DNA from: Desulfarculaceae bacterium
Lineage (GTDB): Bacteria > Desulfobacterota > Desulfobacteria > Desulfobacterales > Desulfobacteraceae
Direction: 5' to 3'
Assembly: GCA_021737205.1 (NCBI GenBank)
Contig: JAIPEK010000171.1
Coordinates: 1 to 5,417 of the forward strand
Length of the DNA: 5,417 nt
Numbering within the stretch: position 1 is the stretch's first letter; every line of letters begins with the position of its first letter. The translations under genes were made by a program, and so were the position numbers. Under the pieces are notes generated by a model. That model did no database searches. It saw only the letters and a list, made by a program, of their open reading frames with translations, and was not told where the DNA came from. Positions 1 through 5,249 of the stretch are shown here, in pieces.

Positions 1-180
1 ATTGCCGGCCCTTCGGGCGGTACACCGGAAAAGCCGGTGGGAACGGTCTGTATCGGACTTGCCGGTCCCACCGGATCCATGGCCCGAAGGTTCCGCCTCG
101 ATTATAAAGACCGCCTCAAAAACAAGCGCATGTTCGCCCACCTGGCACTGAACATGCTGAGAAAAGAGCTTGCTTTTTGA
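1..180 (+). CDS. cinA: CinA/PncC-type nicotinamide-nucleotide amidase, C-terminal fragment
   Basis: The gene runs in from the left edge in frame 1 and stops at TGA 178-180, so 59 C-terminal residues are visible. They begin IAGPSGGTPEKPVGTVCIGL, which matches the highly conserved AGPxGGTPEKPVGTV segment of the CinA C-terminal domain (PncC). This cytoplasmic enzyme deamidates nicotinamide mononucleotide to nicotinic acid mononucleotide in pyridine-nucleotide recycling. The segment ends in a basic helix (RLDYKDRLKNKRMFAHLALNML), also usual at the end of this family. The N-terminal part lies outside the window, so it cannot be decided whether this is a full-length CinA (about 400 residues, with a MoaB/MogA-like N-terminal domain) or a stand-alone PncC (about 160 residues). 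It converges with the SagB-type gene, with 21 bases between the stop codons. Family assignment is firm; the symbol is less so. Confidence 0.92.
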   Translation: MAGPSGGTPEKPVGTVCIGLAGPTGSMARRFRLDYKDRLKNKRMFAHLALNMLRKELAF

Positions 181-201
181 CCCGATGAGCGAAACAAAAC
201 T

Positions 202-954
202 CTATACTTTTCCCACAGGGGCCAGGTAAACGGCGAATTCCTCTTCTCCGTCCACCCCGAGGAGGGTGTCGATTTTTTCCTGGTCGTATGCACCGATGGC
301 GCATGTGCCCGCATCAACCGCCCGGCAGGCCAGATAGAGGTTCTGGCACACATGCCCCGCGTCCAGGAGGATCACCCGGTGGGCACAAAGGGAATACCGC
401 CATTCCATGCGGTACGGAATGCAGCTCCAGACGAATGTGGCCGCTCCGGATCCTGCATGCCTCTGGCCGAAACAGGCCATGGTGAGCTCATCCGCCATGT
501 GTTCCACCGGCGAGACGAACAGCAGCGCGTTTTCCACGGGCAAAAACCGGTAGAGGCCGGGAGCAAGATCGCTGACGCGCCTGACAAACAGATAGGTCTC
601 AAAGCTGTGGCGTGCCCCGGCTGACGGGACTGTTCTCAGGGACGGGTTTTTCCCGGAAGGGTCGCTGATCCCCTGGGTGGCCCATAAAAGAAAAGCAAGT
701 TCATCCAGTGTCAGATTTTCCGCCAGAAAACGCCTTTGGCTTCTTCTTTCGGATATGGCGGACAGGAGATCCTTGCGATCTATCCGCTCTTTCCACTGGT
801 GCCGGGCGGGAAGAGGAATGATTTTGGCATCCGGTTTGCGGGGTTTCTGAAGTGGGGGTACGGGAACGCCCCGGTTCTGGTCGGTTTGCCGGAAATCCAC
901 TGATTTCCGCAACGTGTCTTTAAGGAAAAAACGGTGTTCTTCTATCGAATTCAT
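202..954 (-). CDS. SagB-type FMN-dependent nitroreductase-family oxidoreductase
   Basis: The protein has 250 residues. The reading frame stays open upstream, but ATG 954-952 is preferred because a GGAGG sits 7 bases before it and the protein then begins MNSIEEHRFF. Residues 30-50 are a proline-rich lead-in (VPVPPLQKP...IIPLP) common before this domain. The nitroreductase fold follows: RRSQRRF at 70-76 (FMN-phosphate binding), LWATQGI at 90-96, RTVPSAGARHSFETYLF at 107-123, WRY..CAHR at 185-193, LDAGHVCQNLYLA at 197-209, GTCAIGAYD at 216-224, and a closing LLGVDGEEEFAVYLAPVGK. These are the signatures of SagB-type dehydrogenases (ThcOx/SagB group). In azol(in)e peptide pathways such enzymes oxidise thiazolines or oxazolines with FMN, but many members stand alone with unknown substrate. 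No YcaO/cyclodehydratase or precursor peptide is visible here, so a RiPP role is not supported. It is the last gene of the - strand block, downstream of two hydrolases. The protein is probably cytoplasmic; no signal peptide or membrane segment is evident. Confidence 0.9.
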   Translation of the reverse strand: MNSIEEHRFFLKDTLRKSVDFRQTDQNRGVPVPPLQKPRKPDAKIIPLPARHQWKERIDRKDLLSAISERRSQRRFLAENLTLDELAFLLWATQGISDPSGKNPSLRTVPSAGARHSFETYLFVRRVSDLAPGLYRFLPVENALLFVSPVEHMADELTMACFGQRHAGSGAATFVWSCIPYRMEWRYSLCAHRVILLDAGHVCQNLYLACRAVDAGTCAIGAYDQEKIDTLLGVDGEEEFAVYLAPVGKV

Positions 955-961
955 CGTATGT

Positions 962-966
962 CCTCC
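962..966 (-). promoter_or_regulatory. Shine-Dalgarno site of the SagB-type gene
   Basis: Read on the - strand this is GGAGG, followed by 7 bases (ACATACG) and ATG at 954-952. It is the strongest ribosome binding site on the - strand of this window. It decides the start: the frame remains open for another 54 codons upstream, but that extension crosses the intergenic region and overlaps the end of the next hydrolase gene. Confidence 0.8.
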
Positions 967-986
967 GGATTGTTTGTTTTGATCAG

Positions 987-1016
987 ACAATGCACAGCGG
1001 GCGGGGAGAAAGTCAA
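987..1016 (-). promoter_or_regulatory. possible sigma70-like promoter of the SagB-type gene
   Basis: On the - strand, TTGACT (1016-1011, five of six matches to TTGACA) lies 18 bases before CATTGT (992-987, three of six matches to TATAAT). Transcription would begin near 980, giving a leader of about 25 bases before ATG 954. The -10 match is poor, so this is tentative; the alternative is read-through from the upstream hydrolase gene. Confidence 0.25.
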
Positions 1017-1032
1017 TCCATGATACCCGCTG
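995..1032. repeat. 7-bp perfect inverted repeat in the hydrolase-SagB intergenic region
   Basis: CAGCGGG (995-1001) and CCCGCTG (1026-1032) form a perfect inverted repeat separated by 24 bases. The arms begin 31 bases apart, about three helical turns. They bracket the candidate -35 box of the SagB-type gene, with one arm inside the promoter spacer. This could be a dimer-binding operator. As RNA, it would be a hairpin with a long loop and no following U-tract, so it is not a convincing terminator. A 7-bp repeat at this spacing can arise by chance. Confidence 0.35.
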
Positions 1033-1037
1033 AAACC

Positions 1038-1658
1038 TTACCGGTTTTTCTGTTTCAGGTAGTCGGTAATGATACTTCTTACGGTTTCGGTGAACCCGGC
1101 AAAAAAATGGTCGCACCCGTCTATGATCTCAAACCGGGGGTCCGGGCTCCATTGTTGCAGATACTGCCGGATGGTTTCCGGCGGTGCGATCGGGTCCAGG
1201 GATCCGGTGATGATAAGACTTACCGGCAGGTCCGCGGAAATGCCGTCAAAGTTCAGGAACGCAACCGGCGGTGATATCATGATATGGTCTTCGGCTTTAA
1301 GCACGTTTCCGGCCATTCCCTTTGCGTTGACCCACGCACCAAAAGAGTAGCCGACTAGAAAAGTCCGTGTTATCCCCTGTTCCCGGAGAAAGGAAATGGC
1401 TGCCGCCGTATCGGTCTGCTCGCCTTCTCCTTCGTCGAACATGCCCGTGCTTTGCCCGGTTCCCCTGAAGTTGAACCGGAGAGTGGAAAAGCCTTTTTCC
1501 CGGAACGTTTCGATTGCGGCCTTCACCACGGGATTGTCCATGTTACCGCCGTAAAGGGGGTGGGGGTGTGTCACAACCACCGCTTTTTCATTCGATCCTT
1601 TTTCGAAACGCCCTTCAAGGTTCAGGGGGCCTGATTTTATCCGGATTTCTTCTTCCAT
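1038..1658 (-). CDS. alpha/beta hydrolase (HPHP-x3-GG subfamily, COG2945-like)
   Basis: The protein has 206 residues, starting at ATG 1658-1656 (MEEEIRIKSG) and ending at TAA. A TTG at 1694-1692 would add 12 residues but has no ribosome binding site and lies in a repeat arm; ATG 1658 is preferred although its own Shine-Dalgarno is weak. The sequence shows a compact alpha/beta-hydrolase fold without a large cap. HPHPLYGGNMDN at 31-42 supplies the oxyanion-hole region, RFNFRGTGQS at 61-70 is the conserved loop after strand 4, and GYSFG at 103-107 is the nucleophile elbow (Ser105). The acid is probably Asp155 in TGSLDPIAPP, and His184 lies in GCDHFF. All three catalytic residues are therefore present. 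Members of this group are generic serine esterases or peptidase-like hydrolases of unknown natural substrate. It lies between another hydrolase and the SagB-type oxidoreductase on the same strand. No signal peptide is seen, so it is probably cytoplasmic. Confidence 0.9.
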   Translation of the reverse strand: MEEEIRIKSGPLNLEGRFEKGSNEKAVVVTHPHPLYGGNMDNPVVKAAIETFREKGFSTLRFNFRGTGQSTGMFDEGEGEQTDTAAAISFLREQGITRTFLVGYSFGAWVNAKGMAGNVLKAEDHIMISPPVAFLNFDGISADLPVSLIITGSLDPIAPPETIRQYLQQWSPDPRFEIIDGCDHFFAGFTETVRSIITDYLKQKNR

Positions 1659-1691
1659 ACCCGTTATTGTATTCGAAGGTTTTGTCCCGGT

Positions 1692-1736
1692 CAAGATGCA
1701 AGTGTTTCGAACAAAATCAATCCATCTTGAAACACT
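1692..1736 (-). repeat. two interleaved inverted repeats at the hydrolase-hydrolase junction
   Basis: Two perfect inverted repeats overlap in A-B-A'-B' order. A is CAAGATG (1692-1698) with A' CATCTTG (1723-1729). B is AGTGTTTC (1701-1708) with B' GAAACACT (1729-1736). The TGA stop of the upstream hydrolase (1719-1717) lies in the loop of both, and arm A contains the TTG at 1694-1692. In the - strand transcript the two hairpins (loops of 24 and 20 bases) would compete, sharing the base at 1729. Full simultaneous pairing as a pseudoknot looks sterically tight. There is no U-tract after the stems, so a simple intrinsic terminator is unlikely. The repeats are plainly visible; any function is inference. 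Confidence 0.5.
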
Positions 1737-2460
1737 GTTGAAACCATTCCAGGGTCATTTTTTCGAAAATTTTCCGGTGTTCTTCATGGGAAAACCGGTG
1801 GTCTGCATTTTCGAGAATGAACAGTTTTTTGGGTTCTCCTGCATTTTCATAAATGGTACGGGCGTTTTCCACCGGCACCACATCATCCCGGTCGCCGTGG
1901 AGAATCAGGATATGGTTTGCATGACCGGCCTCCGATGTCAGATCGAAGTCGAGGTTTTTTTTGAAAAAATCCATGGGAAGGGCCGGGCGGTGTTCATCCG
2001 CAAGAGTCGGGACCGCGCTGATGGTCCGGCTCTGGATCGGGGCGGCACAGATCACGGCGCAGGACAACCGGATGCCTTGCTTTTCGATCGATTTCCATGC
2101 CTTTATACAGGTGGCGCCGCCCAGGCTGCTGCCGAACAGGGCGGTCCGGCTGAAATCAATGCCGAGCGTCATCAGATGCTGTACAGCGGCTGCAAGATCT
2201 GCGGCCCGTTTTTCAACCGAGGTTTCTTCGGTAAATTTCCCCTGGCTTTGGCCGCAGCCCCGGTGGTCGAACCGGAAAAAAGCGATGCCGTGTTCCGGCA
2301 GGATCCTGGAAAGCCGGATCTGCTTGGCGGAATCCTTTGATCCTTCCAGTCCGTGGGAACCCACCACCAGGGGCGGATCGATTCTCTCCGGCAGATGCAG
2401 TATGCCGCTTAAAGAGCGGTTTTCACACGTAAATTGGATTTCTTTTGTATCGGGTTTCAT
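1717..2460 (-). CDS. alpha/beta hydrolase (serine aminopeptidase/esterase-like)
   Basis: The protein has 247 residues, from ATG 2460-2458 to TGA 1719-1717. It has the full catalytic set of an alpha/beta hydrolase: a SHGLEGSKDS oxyanion-region loop at 35-44, FFRFDHRGCGQSQG at 61-74, the nucleophile elbow GSSLGG at 110-115 (Ser112), HGDRDDVVP at 188-196 (probable acid Asp192), and ADHRFS at 219-224 (His221). Residues about 140-175 form a short insert that probably acts as a lid. The fold and motifs match the serine aminopeptidase S33/BAAT-like esterase group; the substrate cannot be told from sequence. It is the first gene of the - strand block and is divergent from the methyltransferase gene, with 74 bases between starts. 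Its Shine-Dalgarno is weak. It resembles the neighbouring hydrolase only in general fold motifs, so the pair does not look like a recent tandem duplication. No signal peptide or membrane segment is evident. Confidence 0.9.
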   Translation of the reverse strand: MKPDTKEIQFTCENRSLSGILHLPERIDPPLVVGSHGLEGSKDSAKQIRLSRILPEHGIAFFRFDHRGCGQSQGKFTEETSVEKRAADLAAAVQHLMTLGIDFSRTALFGSSLGGATCIKAWKSIEKQGIRLSCAVICAAPIQSRTISAVPTLADEHRPALPMDFFKKNLDFDLTSEAGHANHILILHGDRDDVVPVENARTIYENAGEPKKLFILENADHRFSHEEHRKIFEKMTLEWFQQCFKMD

Positions 2461-2483
2461 ACCTGTACTTTCTGCCTGAAAAC

Positions 2484-2492
2484 TGGTAAAAT
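2484..2492 (+). promoter_or_regulatory. possible extended -10 promoter of the methyltransferase gene
   Basis: TGGTAAAAT fits an extended -10 element (TG, one base, then TAAAAT, five of six matches to TATAAT). No good -35 box is visible upstream, which extended -10 promoters can tolerate. Transcription would start near 2499, about 36 bases before the CTG start. The 74-base gap must also carry the promoter of the divergent hydrolase unless that gene is read from elsewhere; I found no clear - strand promoter. Confidence 0.35.
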
Positions 2493-2523
2493 AACAAGCT
2501 TTTTACGGACTCGAACTGAAAAA

Positions 2524-2527
2524 GGAG
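2524..2527 (+). promoter_or_regulatory. Shine-Dalgarno site supporting a CTG start
   Basis: GGAG within AAAAAGGAGCAGG lies 7 bases before CTG 2535-2537. It is the only good ribosome binding site near the 5' end of the methyltransferase gene. The first GTG of that frame (2625) has none. Confidence 0.7.
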
Positions 2528-2534
2528 CAGGGCA

Positions 2535-3920
2535 CTGAAAAAGAGAAAAACATACGAGCTTGAGATCATCGATCTGGCTTTCGGGGGCAGGGGGATCGCA
2601 AAGCCTGACGGGTTCCCGGTATTTGTGGACAGGGGACTTCCCGGCGATGTGGTGGTGGCCAAAATCAGCAAAAAGAAGAAAAATTTTGCCGAAGCAAAAC
2701 TCGTCAAGTTCATCGAGAAGTCGAATCTTAGGAAAAACGCCCTTTGCCGGTATTCCGGATACTGCGGGGGATGCAAGTGGCAGGAACTGCCGTACGAAAT
2801 CCAGCTGGAATACAAAAAGAATCATGTGGCCGAATCCCTCAAGCATATCGGCCGGCTTGCCGATGTTCCGGTCAACGATACCGTCCCTTCGGCAAAGGTG
2901 TTCGGGTTCAGAAACAAGATGGAATTTTCCTGTTCGGAAAGCCGCTGGCTGATGCCGGAGGAGCTGGACGATCCGGATGCGGTAAAAGGATTCGGTATCG
3001 GGCTTCATGCGCCGGGAACGTTTGACCGGGTGATCGATATCAAAGAGTGCCTGATCCAGCCGGAAAAAGGCAATGAGATCCTTGCCCATGTGCGGCGGTT
3101 CATAGCGGACTCCGGCGTTCCGGTCTACGGGCTTCGTTCCCACGAGGGGTTCTGGCGGTTTCTGATGCTGCGGCATTCGGTTGCGTTTGACCAATGGATG
3201 GTGAACATCGTTACTTCAGAGGAGAACCCCTCCCTTTTGACAAAACTTGCAGGAGAACTCACCGAAAGATTTCCCGGGATTGAATCGGTGGTGAACAATG
3301 TGACGGCCAAAAAAGCCGGCATCGCGGTGGGGGACTATGAAACGGTTCTTGCAAAAGAGCGGTGCATCATGGAAAAACTCGGACCGTATACGTTCGAGAT
3401 TTCCGCCAATTCGTTTTTTCAGACCAATACACGGGGGGCGGAAACCTTGTATTCCATTGTTTCCGAGTATGCGGCACTGACCGGAACCGAGCGGGTGGTG
3501 GATCTTTATTCCGGCACCGGCACCATCCCGATATGGCTTTCCGGTCGAGCCGAAAGGGTTCTGGGCATAGAGATCGTGGAAAGCGCGGTACGGGACGCAC
3601 GGAACAACGCCCGGATCAACGCCGTGGATAATGTCGAGTTCGTGACCGGGGATATCCTGGATGCGCTCCCGCAGATCCAGGGAGATGTGGATGTGATGAT
3701 CATCGACCCGCCCCGTGCGGGTATGCACAAAAACGTGGTCGCGGGGGTGCTCAAAGCGGGACCGGACCGGATCGTGTATGTCTCCTGCAATCCGGCCACC
3801 CTTGCAAGGGATCTTGAAATGCTGGCTGCACAGTATGAAGTAAAAGAGGTGACTCCGGTGGACATGTTCCCCCATACCTTTCACATCGAATCGGTGGCGC
3901 TTTTGGAAAAATACCGGTAA
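2535..3920 (+). CDS. rlmD: 23S rRNA (uracil-5-)-methyltransferase, RlmD/RumA type
   Basis: The enzyme transfers a methyl group from S-adenosylmethionine to C5 of a uridine in 23S rRNA (U1939 in the E. coli enzyme). I place the start at CTG 2535, giving 461 residues. The frame holds no ATG, GTG or TTG between the in-frame TGA at 2517 and GTG 2625, yet the intervening codons encode the first strands of a TRAM RNA-binding domain (YELEIIDLAFGGRGIAKPDG, then PVFVDRGLPGDVV). Numbering from CTG, the 4Fe-4S cysteines are C71, C77 and C80 (C-x5-C-x2-C) and C172 in IKECLIQ. SFFQTN lies at 293-298, the SAM-binding motif VVDLYSGTGTIPIWL at 321-335, and DPPRAG at 391-396. The nucleophile is Cys418 in SCNPATLARD, and the catalytic base is Glu452 in HTFHIESVALLEKY. 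Length and motif order are those of an intact enzyme. Family membership is certain; the exact target uridine (RlmD versus RlmC or RlmCD) is inferred. Confidence 0.93.
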   Translation: MKKRKTYELEIIDLAFGGRGIAKPDGFPVFVDRGLPGDVVVAKISKKKKNFAEAKLVKFIEKSNLRKNALCRYSGYCGGCKWQELPYEIQLEYKKNHVAESLKHIGRLADVPVNDTVPSAKVFGFRNKMEFSCSESRWLMPEELDDPDAVKGFGIGLHAPGTFDRVIDIKECLIQPEKGNEILAHVRRFIADSGVPVYGLRSHEGFWRFLMLRHSVAFDQWMVNIVTSEENPSLLTKLAGELTERFPGIESVVNNVTAKKAGIAVGDYETVLAKERCIMEKLGPYTFEISANSFFQTNTRGAETLYSIVSEYAALTGTERVVDLYSGTGTIPIWLSGRAERVLGIEIVESAVRDARNNARINAVDNVEFVTGDILDALPQIQGDVDVMIIDPPRAGMHKNVVAGVLKAGPDRIVYVSCNPATLARDLEMLAAQYEVKEVTPVDMFPHTFHIESVALLEKYR

Positions 3921-3925
3921 TCGGG

Positions 3926-3954
3926 TTGCTTTCTCGCTCTATTTCTCATATGCT
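3926..3954 (+). promoter_or_regulatory. possible promoter of the glycosyltransferase gene
   Basis: TTGCTT (3926-3931) is followed after exactly 17 bases by TATGCT (3949-3954, four of six matches to TATAAT). The -35 match is limited to TTG. Transcription would start near 3961, about 30 bases before ATG 3991. No terminator is visible after the methyltransferase stop at 3920, so co-transcription with it is equally possible. Confidence 0.25.
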
Positions 3955-3994
3955 GAACCATCTTGCAATGCAACAAAGCGTTCTTCACCCATGA
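3950..3994 (+). other. possible upstream mini-ORF overlapping the glycosyltransferase start
   Basis: An ATG at 3950, with a second in-frame ATG at 3968, opens a 14- or 8-codon frame (MLNHLAMQQSVLHP). It ends at TGA 3992-3994, overlapping the glycosyltransferase ATG at 3991 in an ATGA. This arrangement permits translational coupling, and the main gene lacks a good Shine-Dalgarno of its own. Neither upstream ATG has a ribosome binding site, so it may be coincidence. Confidence 0.2.
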
Positions 3995-5232
3995 AAATTC
4001 TCCATGTGATCAGTCAGCCCCCGGATTTTACCGGCAGCGGTAAATATCTGGCAGCCATTGCCGAAAAGGCGGCGTGCAAAGGCCATCAGAATTTTCTCGC
4101 GGCCGGAGTGCAGGGTGCATTCGAGCCGGATTCTTCGGTTATCCCTGGCGAGAATACCCGATTCGTTCGATTCGACGGGTGTGATCTCGATTTCCCGGTT
4201 GCCGGGATGAGTGATGCCATGCCGTACGAGAGCAGCATTTTTTCCGGGCTGACCGGACACCAGCTCCAATGCTATGAAAACGTGTTTGAAACCGCAATCC
4301 GCGAAGCTGTGGACCGGTTCCGGCCGGATATTGTCCATACCAACCATCTCTGGATTGTCTCCGCCATTGCCCGACGAGTGGCAAAAGACATTCCGGTGGT
4401 GACCCTTTGCCACGGGACCTGCCTGCGGCAGCACTCGCTGTGCCCGGATATTTCCGCATCCATCCGCCCTTTTCTTGAACAAATCGACAGGGTCATGGTC
4501 CTCAGTGAATACCAGAAAAGAGAGGTCCTGGGCCGGGGATTGGTCCGGCCGGAACAGATCGACGTGGTGGGGGGCGGATACAATCAATCGCTTTTCGCGT
4601 ATCAGGACAAGCCGTTCAAAGGGACCGTGGAACTATTGTACGCCGGGAAGCTGAGCCGGGCAAAAGGGGTTCCGTGGCTGCTCAGGTCCCTTTTCCGGAT
4701 ACGGGATCTGCCGTGGCGGCTGCATCTTGCAGGAGACGGGGCAGGGGAGGAAAAAGAGGAATGTCTGAATCTCGCCGGGGAACTGGGAAACCGGGTGGTG
4801 GTGCATGGGTCCCTTTCCCATGAAAAACTGGCCGCTCTGATGAAAACGAGTCACATATTTGTCCTGCCTTCCTTTTTCGAAGGATTGCCCCTTGTGCTGA
4901 TGGAGGCCCTTGCCTGCGGCTGCCGCATTGTGACCACATCCCTTGAAGGGACCCGCGAGGTGTTGGGCGGGGCGGACAGCCGCCTTGCCTCAATGGTGGA
5001 CCTGCCGCCGCTTCAAACGGTGGATGTCCCGTTTGAAAAGGATCGGGATCTACTGGAGGACAAACTTGCCGATGCCGTGAAAGAGATGACAAAACAGGTA
5101 CGGGAAAATCCGTGCCCGGATCAAAAACGGATCTCTGCGATCACTGCGCCATACACTTGGGAAAAGGTGTTCTCGAGAATCGAGGCGGTATATGAAAAAG
5201 CGCTGTATCCGGGTGCTGAAGCAGCCGGTTGA
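3991..5232 (+). CDS. GT4-type (GT-B fold) glycosyltransferase
   Basis: The protein has 413 residues, starting MKILHVISQP at ATG 3991. Layout is a two-domain GT-B fold. The N-terminal acceptor domain has strand 1 ILHVIS and the glycine loop FTGSGKYL (13-20), then RPDIVHTNHLW at 111-121, CHGTCLRQHSLCPD at 140-153 and DRVMVLSEYQK at 166-176. The C-terminal nucleotide-sugar domain starts near 213 with ELLYAGKLSRAKGVPWLL, then RLHLAGDG at 243-250, VVVHGSLSHEKLAALM at 269-284 and VLPSFFEGLPLVLMEALACG at 291-310. Glu297 and Glu305 form the E-x7-E motif of retaining GT4 enzymes. The family moves a sugar from a nucleotide donor to a growing glycan, often a cell-surface polysaccharide or glycolipid, at the cytoplasmic face of the membrane. 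Donor and acceptor cannot be read from the sequence, and no other glycan genes are visible nearby. The start lacks a clear Shine-Dalgarno. It converges with an unrecognised gene 17 bases downstream. Confidence 0.9.
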   Translation: MKILHVISQPPDFTGSGKYLAAIAEKAACKGHQNFLAAGVQGAFEPDSSVIPGENTRFVRFDGCDLDFPVAGMSDAMPYESSIFSGLTGHQLQCYENVFETAIREAVDRFRPDIVHTNHLWIVSAIARRVAKDIPVVTLCHGTCLRQHSLCPDISASIRPFLEQIDRVMVLSEYQKREVLGRGLVRPEQIDVVGGGYNQSLFAYQDKPFKGTVELLYAGKLSRAKGVPWLLRSLFRIRDLPWRLHLAGDGAGEEKEECLNLAGELGNRVVVHGSLSHEKLAALMKTSHIFVLPSFFEGLPLVLMEALACGCRIVTTSLEGTREVLGGADSRLASMVDLPPLQTVDVPFEKDRDLLEDKLADAVKEMTKQVRENPCPDQKRISAITAPYTWEKVFSRIEAVYEKALYPGAEAAG

Positions 5233-5249
5233 CTTCCCCTGTCTCCGGG

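Noticed and set aside
162..178. Possible bidirectional terminator between the CinA end and the SagB-type end (AAAAG, 6-base loop, CTTTT)
   Set aside because: The stem is only 5 bp, mostly A-T, lies inside the CinA coding end and has no G+C core; it is too weak to call.
955..1116. 54-codon upstream extension of the SagB-type gene
   Set aside because: It covers the intergenic repeat and overlaps the end of the neighbouring hydrolase in another frame, while a strong GGAGG 7 bases before ATG 954 marks the true start.
1696..2340. Long + strand open frame (214 codons) opposite the first hydrolase gene
   Set aside because: It is antisense to a gene with a complete catalytic triad. Its translation has no recognisable motif, and it has no Shine-Dalgarno. 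Open antisense frames are expected at this base composition.
2461..2534. Riboswitch or small RNA in the divergent intergenic region
   Set aside because: Only 74 bases are available and no conserved riboswitch core or strong hairpin is visible; promoter and ribosome-binding elements explain the space.
2457..3194. - strand open frame of 245 codons opposite the methyltransferase and crossing its start region
   Set aside because: It overlaps certain methyltransferase coding sequence (Fe-S cysteine motif), its product shows no domain, and it would also overlap the hydrolase start.
3216..3884. - strand open frame of 222 codons opposite the methyltransferase catalytic domain
   Set aside because: The + strand encodes unmistakable SAM-binding and SCNP motifs here. 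The antisense product is rich in His, Arg and Gly with no fold signature, typical of a shadow frame.
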